From assembly GCA_014529385.2 (NCBI GenBank), contig CM043968.1, forward strand, positions 28,731,513 to 28,795,512: a DNA stretch of 64,000 nucleotides, read 5' to 3'. This DNA is from Adiantum capillus-veneris (taxonomy: Eukaryota > Streptophyta > Polypodiopsida > Polypodiales > Pteridaceae). The notes under the pieces are model-generated. The model made no database searches. It was not told the origin of the DNA and saw nothing but the letters and a program-made list of their open reading frames with translations. Positions 47,583 to 59,823 of this stretch are shown one piece after another (within the stretch, counting starts at the first letter, position 1; each line of letters opens with the position of its first letter). The position numbers and the translations under genes are program-made.

Positions 47583-49042
47583 CTATTTCAACCCGACCAT
47601 ACAACTCTTTGCACAAAATATCCTACGCCGCATTAGCTTACGGCCAGCTAGGAAAAAGGAAAAATCTGAAAGCTCCCTGTCCAGTGACTCTTCAATTATG
47701 TCGTGCCGCAATTGCAGAAGTCTGCATAGCTCCCTTATTGTAACCACCAACATTAGGCCATGCTCTTTATCAATCACTTCCACATCCACGATAGGATTAT
47801 CTTCCAAACCTGCAGAAACCTGATCCATAGGAATGTACTTACCTCTGAGCATTTGTGATCGCATATACCAAAAAGACACTAATAGTGATTGGCTTGCAAT
47901 CATGTACTTGACAACTAGAGTGTCAAGCGCGACCTCACACCGTATGCCAATCTCTTCCTTTACATACCATCCTCTGTCAAGAAGTTTGTCACAGGATGAC
48001 TGCTGAAATGACTTGCACATGAACATAGTTTTCATAACACGTATATTGTAGTTATGAAACAACTCTATGAACAGTGCAGTAGGACAAAAGTTTGCAATTC
48101 TAACCAGTTTCGTGGGAATAGAGCTACGTAGAGACCTCTGTATATCCTTGTAGAGCTTACTTCGCATTGCCTCCACCATTGTTTCCTCAGGAACTGGCCA
48201 GTCCACAGTGTTCCAATCGGTTGGTAGAGGAACTTTCACCAACATGCCATTCTTATTCCCCGGGCTGAGTTGGTAGAAGTGGTCATAGAAAAATATTCCT
48301 TCATCAGCCAGGCTTTTGCTGCTTCTCACTGAATACTATAGAGGACCAATGTGGGCATGAACAACAAGGAAGAGGCCTATTATGCACTCCACAGGCTCCC
48401 ATTGCTCATAAGAAGAGGGATAAATATCTGCAAAATATATAACAAGAGTTAAACTAAGAGTATCAATAATTCAAAATGACAAATCTAATGTAGTTGAGAT
48501 GTGAAGAATGGAGACATTGCTCATAAGAAGTGGGATAAACGTTGCAAATATATAAGAAAAGTTATAATGAGAGTATCAATAAGTGAAATGACAAATCAAA
48601 TGCAGTTCAGATGTCAAGAATACTTACAATTACAACGTGGTTGATGTATATCTGACACATTTCCACCGTTTGCTATCACGTCTGGATGGGTAAACACATG
48701 CTGAACAAAAACTTCCTTTACAGATCTTTTGCCGATTTCAACTTTGAAATCCAACACTCTGGCCTTCCATGCTGAGCGGTAAACATTGATAGCACTAGAC
48801 CTCTTGGGTCTTCTTGGTTGCATGAGGACCCATGAACCTTTGTTTATCCTTTGTCCAACCCATTGGTTCTCTGCACTTATTGAAGTTGATATTGTAATTG
48901 AGGATATGCTACTACTTGGCCTTCTAGGCAAAGTGCAGCTGTTGGTAGTTGGTGTGAGAGACCATAAACATCTAAAGCTTCTTGGCGAGAAGACGTGGAA
49001 GCCATAGCTCTCAGAGAAAAGATTTAGTGGAGGGAGATTCAC
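47583..49042 (-). pseudogene. Unknown two-exon gene near the right inverted repeat, minus strand
   Basis: I do not recognise this protein. Exon 1 (49042 to about 48630) encodes a Ser/Thr-rich start and a segment WKARVLDFKVEIGKRSVKEV. The donor is GTAAGT near 48630 and the acceptor follows TTTTGCAG near 48428. Exon 2 reads IYPSSYEQWEPVECIIGLF, meets one TAG (about 48338) after AHIGPL, and continues in the same frame to 47583 with phrases FFYDHFYQLSPGNKNGMLV, PTKLVRIANFCPTALFIEL and LVVTIRELCRLLQLRHD. No catalytic signature is seen; the second half looks helical. It starts about 317 bp inside the right end and converges with the fusion gene. A single nonsense codon is the only defect seen. Confidence 0.55.
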
Positions 49043-49326
49043 TTTGAAAGCATTCTAATGGAGGGAAAGTGTTTTAGAATTCCAATATCTTTTGCGGGCT
49101 TAATGGTCACCCTCCAGTACGTTAATGACCATAAGAGAATATCAGCAGTGGGACCACACACGCACCTAACAACTCGGTAAAAGCAAGGAAGTTACAATGC
49201 CACAATCCTAGATTCGTGAAAGTTTTTAGGGTATTTTCCTATTTTTTGAGTCTTTCCACGTACTTTCCTACGTAACGTAGCCCTCTTTTTCATTGGACGC
49301 GCTCTATTTTTCTCTCTCCTTCATAT

Positions 49327-49359
49327 GGCCCTCCAAATGACCTCCGAAATTTCCTAATG
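49327..49359 (-). repeat. Right terminal inverted repeat
   Basis: Perfect inverse of 32480-32512. Copia RT sequence (GEIFEEVYVM) begins at the next base. Confidence 0.95.
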
Positions 49360-50544
49360 GGTGAAATATTTGAGGAAGTTTATGTAATGCAGCCTCGTGA
49401 TTTTGTCAAGAAAGGACAAGAGGATAAAGTGTGCATATGTAAGAAATCTTTGTATGGTTGAAGAAATCTCCTTGTGCTTGGTATGAGAAAGCTGATACTC
49501 ATTTGGTCAAACCAGTCTTTCGTAACAATCCAACAGAAAGCACATTGTATGTAAAGCATGAGGGTGGTGTACTTCTCATTGATGTTCTCTAAGTGAATGA
49601 TTTGAAGATCACTAGACCAAATGAGAGACATATTGCTGAATTTAAGGCTGATTTGAATGTTACATTCAAGACAAAAGATTTAGGGCTGTTGCATCATTAC
49701 TTAGGTATACAGTGTAAGCAGTATGATGGTGGTATTGCCTTGTGTCAAACAAGTTACATGGAGACATTGCTATTGAAGTTTGGACTTGAGGATTGCAAAC
49801 CTATTTCCACTCCCATGGAAACACATTTGAAATTGAGTCTTCATGATGCTGGTGATCATGTCGATGTCACTCTTTACCAAACTGTTGTTGGCTACCATAT
49901 TTATGTATGCAAGACGAGACCCGATATTCAGTTTGTAGTCTCACAGGTCAACAGATTTATGCATAGCCTAAGGTCTAAATATTGGTAGGCTATCAAGACG
50001 AATTTTCACTACTTGAGTCGAACTTTATATCTTGGCTTGTTTTATCCCAAGGGGGATCAGTGTCACCAAATTACATGCTTTTGTAGACTCATATTGGGCT
50101 AGTTGTTTTGACACACGATTGTCGACGAGTGGTTTTTGTTTCATGCTTGACGGTTCATGCATATCATGGTTGAGCAAGAAGAAAACTATTGTGGCCACTT
50201 CTAGTTGTGAGGCTATGTATAGGGTATTCTTCACAGCTATGGTTGACTGTGTATGGATTAGACGTCTTATGGATGTTTTGGCTGTTGGACACGACACTGC
50301 CAATACTATCTACATTGACAGTCTAAGTGCATTGGAAATTGCAAGGAACCTAGTTTTTTATGCTCGCGCAAAGCACATTGAGGTGCATTACCACTATGTT
50401 AGGGAGAGGCTCTCAATAGGAGAGACCAGCTTGGCTTATGTGCCAACACAGGACAACCTTTTAGATCTTTTCACAAAGGCGTTGTCTCGTGAGAAGTTTG
50501 AAGCATTTTGTGAAGTTTTGGGCTTACTCCTCTTTGTGGAGTGA
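49360..50544 (+). pseudogene. Copia reverse transcriptase C-terminal half and RNase H
   Basis: GEIFEEVYVMQPRDFV and VCICKKSLYG open the segment. The YVDD catalytic box is destroyed (a TAA followed by VNDL near 49590). DLGLLHHYLGIQ, MHSLRSKYW and then the RNase H parts DSYWASCFDTRLSTSGFCF, ATSSCEAMYR and YVPTQDNLLDLFTKALSRE follow. It continues the frame interrupted at 32479. There are stops after KSLYG and SKYW. Confidence 0.85.
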
Positions 50545-50608
50545 TCATGTCCTCAAGGCATGAAACTTCCTTATACTCTATGTGCCAGCTCTCGTTCATC
50601 GCATCACT

Positions 50609-50621
50609 TCCAGGGGGGATT
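50609..50621 (+). promoter_or_regulatory. Copia polypurine tract
   Basis: AGGGGGGAT directly before the 3' LTR start; the same tract is seen in the minus-strand relative near 14320. Confidence 0.8.
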
Positions 50622-50838
50622 TGTCACCATATGCATGTGGTAGTGATGTGCGTGAACACACTTAGGACCATCACGGCGTTTTTTCCCTCACTAGGAGGTA
50701 TTTCCTCCGTGCGCCCATCACTCTAGGGCAATCTTATCTTTCCATTGCACACTAAGTAATACACTCTTTGTTGTGTGCCTTGAGCTTCCTTCGTCTTCTC
50801 CAAGCTATGTGTGTTTCTCTGCAACCCTAATTCCAACA
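50622..50838 (+). repeat. Copia 3' LTR
   Basis: TGTCACCATA to TTCCAACA, matching the 5' LTR at 28857. Their differences could date the copia insertion, an upper limit for the age of the inverted-repeat element in it. Confidence 0.9.
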
Positions 50839-53450
50839 TTACACTCACTCTTGATGCACAAACTTACTTTTGACTAGATGGGTGGCTTTCTTAGACTAAG
50901 ATGAATGCATGACCCAAATCTTGAAAACTTCTAAGCTCAAAATCTAGAAAAGGGAAAAAAAATCTAGTTTTTTTCTAGGAATCGCCCAAAAATGCTCTTA
51001 TTTGCCTTTTCTAGATCTATTGCTTTTATACCACTCTTTTAATCATCACAACAACTAGCATGTAGCTTATTTCAGCCTTATAGGTTGGAGTTAGTAACCA
51101 CGCTCTTGACACCAAGTCGAATGGACCTTTCTCACACTCTATAGATGAACTTGCAACTAATCTTCATACATGTGCTTAGTCAAACAAGTTAAACAAACAT
51201 GTCAAATCATAGATACAAAATTGTCTCTAGTTCAACTTTGTTGGAAAAAATCACAATTTTCTCCTACAAAGGCTAATGATGATCTTTTTTTTGTGGTAAA
51301 ATCTGATTGTGGATGTGCATTCACACACTCTAGTACTTTTCCAGCAAACTAATTGCAGGTCTTCAAATAAAGCATTGGACATGCCTATTAGGTTTTCTAA
51401 GTATTGGGAACCTCGTATAATCAACAAAATCTCAATACATCAATTGGGTGGTGAGATAAGTCACCTGGAAAGTCGAAGAAGATGATGCCCGGATCTCGCG
51501 AAGCGCTTGCATTGTAGATATCCACGTGTAAAGCTGAATGAGACTAACACAGTGTTGTCCTTTGAATTTTGATGTAACAACCGTGCAATGCAGTGCAAAG
51601 AGTGTGCGCGTTTGTCGCACGTGTCAATGCAAGGAACTTTTCGATACACTGTGTGCGAGCCACAAATGGCTCCAAGCACACAACAAGCCTAAACTAGTAA
51701 GCTCAAAGATGGCGATGGTGTGTCACTCACTGCTCTACACTGCTGTCGTGGAGGATTCCTCGCCGCGAAAAAGAAGGAGACGCCGCTACGCCGCGCTCAA
51801 CTGCCTCACCGCCGCAATGCTCGATCACACACACACACACACTCTCTCTCTCTCTCTCTCTCACGCATACACACACACACACAAGGAGATAAAGAAGAAG
51901 AAGATGAAGATGGAGCAAGAGCACTCTTCAATTGCACAAATGAGAGAATGAGTGAATTTTAGGTTTAGTTGACTTTTATATGAGCTTGCCCCATTCACAC
52001 TTGGGCGCCCATGCTTAGCCAACTAATCCCTTGAATGTTCCAGTTAGAGTGCGCCTCTCATCGGCTATCACTCTTACCCTTTTCCTATTGGACCGACAAG
52101 CCCGATACCTGACTCTACCAAATAAATAATACAACGTCCATCTTAGGTGATAGGAATGTGCGTGAGGGTTAACATGCCCCCCTTCCTGATGTAGATTCCG
52201 TCCTCAGAAGCTATTGAGTTGAAGCTCGTTCATCGAGGTGGAAGAGCATTTGAGATGAATGTCCTTAGCCTTCTTCAGTCTGCAAAATCAAACAACATTG
52301 GCATAGTAATTGCATTCTCATACAATTAAAAAGCATATGCAGTTTTAAGCAGACAAATTGATTGGTAGCATAATTCTAAACCATTTGTCAGCAATAAACA
52401 TTAAATTGCATCATAATCAAACGCATAAACAGTGGGGAATGTAAAAAACTAAACAAGTTCAGGGTCACTAATTCAACGGTCAAAAGGCACTAAAGATCGA
52501 CTATTAATACCATGGGTAAGCTTCTTAATTTTCTCTGGTCAATTAAGTTGTTTAATCGCGAGAGCCAAGTATTTCATGTTCGAGGGCTGACTAGAGGCTA
52601 TGCCTAGAAGACCCTGTAGTTAAGCTACGATAAAAGGAATTGCTCATGAAATCATTGCCTGACTTATTTCCTTTTCTTTGACCCCCCAAAGTCTTTTCAC
52701 AGTGATTCAATTTTGATGTGCGTGCTTATTTTGTATGCCTTGGGTTTTTTGCTTTTCAAGGAAAAACGCCTACACTGGGAACCTCTAGGGCTCTAGTACC
52801 ATAGGCGATACATGTGAGTGAAGTACCCAATCAAGCTGAGATTTCTCTTCCAGCTTAAGATTTTACATTGTGGCACTTTGATTTTTTTGTTTGTTCATTT
52901 TCAGCATTTTAATTTTGTAACTTTGGGGGGTCATATAACACTGTTACCCTCCCCAGGCTCATCACATTAGTAAACTCCCTTTATAATACTTAAGCTAAAG
53001 GTCAATAGGGACTAAGCCCACTAGAAAGCCCTAGTACATTTCACACAAATGCTGCCTAAATCGGATTAAGAAACTAAGTAGCCATTGTTTATTAGGAAGG
53101 TACTCCCCATGGTATTAAGAGAAGATCTGTAACACCTAGCTTGGTCAAACTAGCTTAGTCGGACTGCTCGATTTTTAAACCTAGACAAGTGATTATGACA
53201 TAAAATTACATTGAATTTAATGTTTGATACTAAGCAAATGCACTGAATATTATGCTACCAATCACAATTAGGCAGACAAACATGGATGCAAAAAGATAAG
53301 GGGCAATGTTAATGGACAAGAAACGCCTGTTTGTGTTGATGTTCGTGCTTGGTTTGAAGTGTGAATGAGAGAAAGATTCCATGAAGGTCCAAATCCTAAC
53401 CACAACAACACGTTCCTGTACACACTAGGAAACACAAAGAATACCTCTAG
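50839..53450. other. No supported gene
   Basis: AT-rich sequence with a (CA)n-(CT)n tract at about 51826-51865 and another (CA)n at 51871-51884. ORFs around 51538-51962 run through these tracts and have no recognised domain. The lower end may belong to the LTR of the minus-strand element that follows. Confidence 0.5.
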
Positions 53451-53793
53451 GAGGCACATCAATGGGAAAAGAGAACTTTGTTAATTACTAAACTCTAAAA
53501 CAGAAACACTCCTATTGTACTAATCCTACTTACCCTCCATCACCCGAGTGATGAGGATCAAAGGTGTTTTATGACATAGGTTTTTGTTTCAGAGTACCGG
53601 ATGTGAATGTGTAGGTCTGGGTCAATGTTTTGACTTTTATTGTGCATACTCGTTTGCTAATTGCTCTTGCTCTTTACTTTTTTTCTGTTTTTTGTGAGTA
53701 TAAGGCTTTATATATACATTCCCTAAGATTGGGAGATTGAGAGGTCAGGGAGGAAGGTTGAGAGGGGAATGAGTGAATGATGACTGTCAGCAA

Positions 53794-53806
53794 ACACTCC
53801 CCCCTT
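53794..53806 (-). promoter_or_regulatory. Polypurine tract and LTR start, minus strand
   Basis: In minus sense AAGGAAGGGGGGAG runs into TGTTTGCTGACAG, the same arrangement as at 2542-2560 and 13452-13470. The LTR then extends toward 53450. Confidence 0.65.
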
Positions 53807-54278
53807 CCTTGGGTAGATCATACCATTTGAAATGTGCTCGTCACCCTTTGAAACCAATTGTTCCAATTGGTACTAGGTGAGGATTTTTTCCAGTAGTTTT
53901 TAATTACCTTAGGTGCCTTGTCGAGTTGCAAGGGTGGTAAGGTACTCTCCCAGGATCGAACTTGAAGTGGTTCATCAAGTGATTCTTGAACATTGGGAGG
54001 TGTGGATTCCTTTGTAGCTTCATGGAGGTCCACTATTGTAGGTGGAGGATGTGGAGAAGTTTTTACCTCTATGGATGCATTACATGAGGAGCTAGAAGCT
54101 TCATGGGACTCCTCTCTTCCTGAGCTAGGTGGAACAAATCATTCTTTCTCGATACCCAAACTAGCTCTGGAGCGGGTGTGTAGCATTCTGTGATATTTTT
54201 TTCTTTCCACGATCGTTAATTTGTGTTGAAGCTACAGGCTTGAGCTCACATGGGCCCGGTGACAAGTAAGAGTACAAT

Positions 54279-55007
54279 TTACGTTTTGGCATTTCCTTGA
54301 TAGTAGCCTTGGGCTTCCAATAGTCGTTTAGGAATCCAATGCAATGTTTTCTTACTTTTCTTGGGGCGAGTGGGATGTTTCTCACAAGGCTTCTGTTTTT
54401 TAGCACTAGCTATGGTCGCTAAAGAAGCTTTAGGGACCCACTTGTATGTTTTCTTCATCATATGAGGACGAGTCTTGTTAGAAGCTATATTCATTTCTTG
54501 TAGCATATTTAAGGGTACGGACATTTCATCCCCCTCCGGTGTTACCCAGGTGTTCCCCCTATTTCCCCAAGTGTCTATGGTTGCTGCTAGGTGGACCCAA
54601 TCCACATTGTCCGACTCAGTCATCCCAGGTAGTACATCCATATAAGGAGAATCTTCCCCAACATTAGTGTCCGCTTTACACGTATAACAATACTGCAATG
54701 GGACCGAGTGAACTGTGGTGTCAGATGTATGATCAATTATAAACCAGTTTCCTAGAGTATATGCTTGGCCAGTCACAAGATCCACTCGAATGACAGAATC
54801 TTGGAACTGCAAGTAGACATGGTTTTTAGACCAGTCATGCACCATTTTTGCTTCCCTCATGAAAGGACGTCCTAAGATCATCTCCGATGCCATAGTGTGT
54901 TTGGAGAAATACATAACAATGAAGGTAATCCTTATTTTATGTCCAGAGACCTTGGTCTTGAGATCTTCTAGCATCCCAATAGGTTTAACAATAGACCCAT
55001 TGGCCAT
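54279..55007 (-). pseudogene. Protease C-terminal part and W-[IV]-P-K motifs, minus strand
   Basis: Continues the gag frame after one TAG (VV-stop-MANG, where W is likely). It holds the protease end MILGRPFMREAKMVHDW, then an acidic stretch and two tryptophan motifs, YKWVPKA and LHWIPKR. The order protease end, about 130 residues, W-[IV]-P-K is the same as in the plus-strand copy, with fewer motifs. Below 54279 the frame decays. Confidence 0.7.
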
Positions 55008-57263
55008 CTAAACTACAATGGTTGTGGTCGCAAGGTGAGGTCTTCCCATAGTTTCCCAGCAATTTTTAGTCACAATGCTAACCCCAACGCCACCATCAAG
55101 GATTCCCTTCACAGTTAATCCCTTGGTAGTGATTGGTATGGTCGCATTGGATTCATCACCCTCAAAGTATTGTCCCAACTTGTTAACATGTATTTCTATA
55201 ACAAGGTTCTCATCTAGGCTTGGTTGTGGATCTAAGTGTTCCTCCTTTATTGGCATCTTCCCAGCTCCATCCATCTGTGTAAATTGTGGTAGCCCAAACT
55301 TTAGTTCTCCATTGAGGAAGGCTCGAAGAGCTGAGACTAGCTCAGGGTCTTTATATAGTTTGGACATGATGGTGGTTCTAACTTCTGAAGACATGAAATC
55401 CATCAATTTGGCAATGTTTAACGGCACCTTTTGGACTTCAGTCCCTTGATGTGGGGAAGATGGGATCTCCATTTCTTTGATAGGATCAGGTAATCCCTCT
55501 GTAAACATTCTTTCCATCAAGAAGTGAGTACGCCCACTTTCCCATGACTTTAAGTCACTTTCTTCTTGGATGACACTAGGTATGGCTAAGGGTCTATGGA
55601 CTTGGTGAGGTTGTTGTTGCGTAGGGAACACCGTGTCTGTAATCTGGATCTGCCTAGGTGCTGGTTCTAGATCCCTTTGGGTATCTTCTACCAAACTCCT
55701 TAATTGCTTGACTCGCTCAATCTCCTCTGTAGGGTTTGGATAAGTTCCTATCTTCTTCTTGGATCCTGGCCATTGCGGCTCATGAAGATCTTCCTTGTTG
55801 GTTTCTATCTTAGTGGTTGTTTTGGTCTCCATGGTTTCACCTGAATCAGAATCCTCTTCAGCGTCGTTCATATATACGGGGTTGTCACCGGTCCCTATGT
55901 TGGTGTTTGAACTGGGGTCTGACTTCGCTGCTTTTTGCGATCTCTTCCTTCGTGTTTTTTTCTTTTTCTGAGATTGGGCAATTGATGCCGTGTCTCTTTC
56001 CTCAAGAATATAGTTTTGTTTTTGGAACATCGATCGTGTGAGTACGTTTACTGGTATCACAGGTGTACTTTGTGATGGCTCTTCGGTAACTTCAATCAAG
56101 TTTAATGGTGCGATCTTCGATGCATTTGGATTATTTGGACATTGGGCAATCAAATGATCTATGCCACATTGATTACACATGAGACGTGCTCGCTTGATTG
56201 GCTTCATTAGTGTGGGGTTCTTTTGTAGCCTAATAGGACACTCGGCTACACGATGTGGACCTCCACACTCATAGAATTGAAGAGGTGGTCTCTTAGTAGT
56301 GTAATTGATATTTTGGCCTCTTGCGGCAAGAGCAGCTACTTGATAGACAGGTTTGACTTGTCCCCAATAGTCCTCCATGCAGTATTTTGGACTTTCTTCA
56401 AGCACATCCATCCCATAGGCAATATTAGGATCTATATCTTCCTCACAGCCTTCCAAACAAGCAATAGATGACTCACAACCCACTTGATTCACATAAGTGA
56501 TTCTCGGATGTGGTGGTTGCGGTCCTAGCACTGGAGGTGATAAGGGTGTTGTTTGAACAACATTTTGGGCCCTAGACACCATGTGTTGTGTTGTTTGTTC
56601 AAGAGGTGGGGCCGGCATCAATGCAGGCACTCGAGGTGTGTCTGTCCATGCTAAGGTTGGTCTATTGGCCATCGCATGCTTAAATACTATGCAATCCTTA
56701 GCTTGATGACCATACCTTCCACATGCATTGCAATTCCCATTGAATTTTACTCTAAAAGTAGGGCATTCACTGGTACTATGCGGTCCATAGCATACTGAGC
56801 ACCATTGTTGCTCCCTTCTTGGATACATATGATTGTTTTGCGGAGCACGATTGTCTCTAAGACTCTCTTGAATAGCCTTGCTGAGATCCGCTAAAGTCAT
56901 CTCAGATATCTTCGGCTCCTTAGCAATAGGCTTTAGGGTCATTGGCTGATGCCCTGATGCTTGCAAGCTAATAGATTTAGGCTCAACAGACACTCTTTCT
57001 CCTTGAATCATTAAATTATCCTCCAATTGGATCGCATTGGTGGTGACTGCTTCCCAAGTGGTGATACCTCTAATGACTAGGCCATTGTAGATATCCTCAT
57101 GTCGTAATCCCCTAATGAATCTATCAAGCAATTGATTATCATTGAAGTGCTCATTTGGATTACAACGAGAATTCAAATGCTTTAAGCGACTAATAAAGTC
57201 TCTCACCGACTCTCCTTCCTCTCGTTGGGCTTTCTGGAGCTGAGAGGCTACACCCCAAAGCAC
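55008..57263 (-). CDS. gag with zinc knuckles and start of protease, minus strand
   Basis: 751 residues open. The start belongs to the retrotransposon gag domain (REEGESVRDFISRLKHL, LLDRFIRGL). Knuckles or knuckle-like clusters follow at CSVCYGPHSTSEC, CNACGRYGHQAKDC (canonical CCHC), YECGGPHRVAEC and CNQCGIDHLIAQC. A Pro/Gln/Lys linker leads to the protease, whose active site reads ILDGGVGVSIVTK: the Ser after the catalytic Asp is Gly and the second position Val. That could weaken the enzyme. The real protein starts further upstream (to 58093) with stops between. Confidence 0.8.
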   Translation of the reverse strand: MLWGVASQLQKAQREEGESVRDFISRLKHLNSRCNPNEHFNDNQLLDRFIRGLRHEDIYNGLVIRGITTWEAVTTNAIQLEDNLMIQGERVSVEPKSISLQASGHQPMTLKPIAKEPKISEMTLADLSKAIQESLRDNRAPQNNHMYPRREQQWCSVCYGPHSTSECPTFRVKFNGNCNACGRYGHQAKDCIVFKHAMANRPTLAWTDTPRVPALMPAPPLEQTTQHMVSRAQNVVQTTPLSPPVLGPQPPHPRITYVNQVGCESSIACLEGCEEDIDPNIAYGMDVLEESPKYCMEDYWGQVKPVYQVAALAARGQNINYTTKRPPLQFYECGGPHRVAECPIRLQKNPTLMKPIKRARLMCNQCGIDHLIAQCPNNPNASKIAPLNLIEVTEEPSQSTPVIPVNVLTRSMFQKQNYILEERDTASIAQSQKKKKTRRKRSQKAAKSDPSSNTNIGTGDNPVYMNDAEEDSDSGETMETKTTTKIETNKEDLHEPQWPGSKKKIGTYPNPTEEIERVKQLRSLVEDTQRDLEPAPRQIQITDTVFPTQQQPHQVHRPLAIPSVIQEESDLKSWESGRTHFLMERMFTEGLPDPIKEMEIPSSPHQGTEVQKVPLNIAKLMDFMSSEVRTTIMSKLYKDPELVSALRAFLNGELKFGLPQFTQMDGAGKMPIKEEHLDPQPSLDENLVIEIHVNKLGQYFEGDESNATIPITTKGLTVKGILDGGVGVSIVTKNCWETMGRPHLATTTIVV

Positions 57264-58093
57264 TCCCTATATGTATTCTTTCAAGAATAGTCTCCTAAGA
57301 GTATGGTAAATTGTTTTTTCTTCCACCCTTAGGGTTCTATACCAATCCCCTGCCTTCCCACTTAAGGATAGGAAAGGATAGGCTTAAAGCATTACTCTTA
57401 TGCAGGTCATTGTGTTCCCCTAGAGGATCGCATATTTGTTCAAACACTTTGATATGCTTTCTCACATTCCCGTCTCCACTAAATTTTTGTGTGAGCTTGG
57501 CTATTTGTACTGCCTTACTTCTAGGTTCTCTATCAGGCGTGTTACGCATATTCTCAGCAAAAAGCGACCAATAGCTTGAGCAAATGTTGCCAAGTCACCT
57601 AAGTGAGCAGACACCGTGGGTGAAGGCACTCCAGAGACTACATGTGGAGTAGGTATTGGCATTGGGCTTGGCGCATAGGAAGCCCTTGGGTTCCACGTTG
57701 GGGGGCTGTCTGGATCTCCGTAGCTCCAGTGCTCGGTCGATGAGAGTGCCGGTAGTGGTCGAATGAGTGTGGGTGGAGCTCTGCAGTGATGGCTACTCCT
57801 TTGGCAGTCCCATATCTTGTAATCTGTCTCTGGGACTGTCTCTCTCTAGCTCTCCCCAGTAAAGTGTCTCTATATCTGTGTAACTCAAGTAGATATAGTT
57901 CAAGACATCTCTGATCCTCATAACTCATGACCCTAGAGAAAGGACCGAAACCCTCTCTGAATAAGCGGTGGAAACGGCCCCGAATCTCATAGTACACTGT
58001 GCAATGGCAGATAGCCTTCCAATTTACGTTGACTAGCGGCAACATGGTGTTGTAAGGCTTGCATTTAAGTAGGAGAAAAACTATGGTAAGCAC
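57264..58093 (-). pseudogene. gag N-terminal part, minus strand
   Basis: Two pieces. 58093-57638 holds YEDQRCLELYLLELHRYRD and an Arg/Gln-rich tail. 57549-57337 holds KAVQIAKLTQKFSGDGNVRK and HIKVFEQICDPLGEHND, the N-terminal half of a Ty3-type gag domain. A frame change separates them and a TAG precedes the 55008-57263 frame. Confidence 0.65.
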
Positions 58094-58100
58094 TCAGAAA

Positions 58101-58124
58101 TCTCTCTCTCTCTCTCTCTCTCTC
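58101..58124. repeat. (CT)n microsatellite
   Basis: About 24 bases, just upstream (minus sense) of the gag start. Confidence 0.9.
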
Positions 58125-58617
58125 ATTATGAATTGTCTTAACCCATTTTTTACAATGCTTCAGCTATAGACAGCTAATGGGTTGATGTTGTTGTTGGGAG
58201 TACATGCGATGTTGTGTTGTCATATTAAGCGTGAGACTCAGACTGAGGCCGAAGAGCTCTCGTGGTCTGGCGGTCGTGGCCGGCCTCCACCTCGAGTGCA
58301 GTAGGGTTACCACGAAAGAGACATGACTTTTTATTGGAACTCTTCCATGGTGAGCTCTATGAATTAGTTGTGGCCCATGGTACTGTCATCGTCGGGCCTG
58401 TCTCTATTTTGCGCCTCTGAAGTCCATTGTTTCTTTGAAGATGCCAAAGCACTTCATCCTCTTTGCCCTACCGTGCTCGTCGGTTGCATACCACCTTTAG
58501 AAAAAAAGGAGATGGCAGAAGGGATGCACAGGGAGAGGGGGAGGAGCCCACTGTGGACGTTAGCTCACGGGGGGAGTTTCACAAGATGTGCAGGGCAAAA
58601 GGGGATATGCAGGTTTA

Positions 58618-58806
58618 CTGTACTGAGCTCAGAACCCGTCCGCGCACGCACGGACGAGTTGCGTGCTCTTGAGGCTAATAAGCCTTGAGGCATTTTGGAG
58701 CAGTAGAAAAGTCAGAAGCGGATAGGGGTCCACTACAATGAGCTCAGAGTCCGTCCATGCCGCGCGGACGACTTTCGTGCTCTTGAGGCTAATAAGCCTT
58801 GAGGCA
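58618..58806. repeat. Tandem repeat of about 115 bp with inner inverted repeat
   Basis: Two units share TGAGCTCAGA, GTCCG...CGGACGA and CGTGCTCTTGAGGCTAATAA. Each has a short stem GTCCG-CGGAC. ORFs here show mirrored endings (SLKST) from the repeat. No gene supported between 58125 and 58617 either. Confidence 0.7.
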
Positions 58807-59340
58807 AATGGCAACCAAAATACACATTCTACCGTCATAGTCTTGACAGTGCACATACCTATCTTCTCTTACATCCCTGATCACTACCCTTGTCTTTAGA
58901 TTTATAATTGGTCCATCCTTTTTTTTTCTATTCAAGTTATTTTTACTTTTCTTTTGGCCCCATAGCATGTTATTTTTGGTATTTTGTAGGTCTTCCGCGT
59001 TCTCCATTTATAGCAAGCGGACCCTTAGAAATTTGCATACAAAGTTCTAAATCAAAATCTTCAAGAGTTTTAAAAAAACATTCACTCCAATAGAGGTTTG
59101 TCGAAATCTATATATCTATGGTGTTGTCACAAGTATCATTCAAGGATGTTTTTCTCAATTCTTTTTTAAAAAAAATTCCATGCTCTATTTGCAATGCTTT
59201 TTATGCAAGTGCATGAAAAAAAAGCATTATGCCCTTTTCAACAGGAGTGTAAAAATAAATTAAGAAATAAAAATATTACATCAAATCACATAGGTAGGGA
59301 ATGAGGTAGTCCCAACAAAGAAAATGCATTATAGGAAGAT

Positions 59341-59690
59341 AAAAAAACTAGCTACATCCTTCTAGCATTAGCAACGTGATAGAAGAGAAACATCTGTCCA
59401 TACAAGGTAGCCTTTGTGAATTTGAGAGGGGGAAAGAGTAAATATATCTTTCATTTAAGAAACTAGATGTTGAGCTTCCCTTTTGAGGTAACACAAGAAT
59501 GGAGAGGGAGACCCAAAAACTAGATAGTGCCTTCTAGCATCAGCAACCAGACAGAAGAGAAACATCTAGCCATACAAGGTAGCCATTGCTACCACTTAAT
59601 AATATGAAATTGAGAGGGGGAAAGAGTAGACATATCTTTAATTTAAGGCACTATATGTTAAGCTACTCTTCTAAGGTCCCACAAGAATAG
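59341..59690. repeat. Tandem repeat of about 175 bp, two diverged units
   Basis: Both units contain AGAAGAGAAACATCT, CCATACAAGGTAGCC and GAGAGGGGGAAAGAGTA in the same order. The second unit has an extra 25 bases. No coding potential seen. Confidence 0.7.
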
Positions 59691-59823
59691 GTGAGCTTAA
59701 AATTAAAAGGAGTTTTCATGGAGAGCAGCAATTTATGAGTATCAAGTCAGCAACAACAGGTAGACACTTCTCCATATGTTCCATAAGGGAATGACTTGTC
59801 TCTTGCACTCTCCAAGAAGTTCT

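Larger units (their letters stand above)
53450..58140 (-). mobile_element. Second gag-protease LTR element, minus strand
   Basis: Same family type as the element at 7.8-13.7 kb: gag with several Cys/His knuckles, a retropepsin, W-[IV]-P-K motifs after the protease, no RT, and a purine tract (GGAAGGGGGGAG) before an LTR start TGTTTGCTGACAG near 53794 (minus sense). A TATA-like TATATATAAAG lies near 53708. The 5' LTR was not found, so the upper limit is set by the gag start. Confidence 0.7.

Noticed and set aside
58463-58688. Overlapping plus-strand ORFs near the 115-bp repeat
   Set aside because: No domain; they run into the repeat in two frames.
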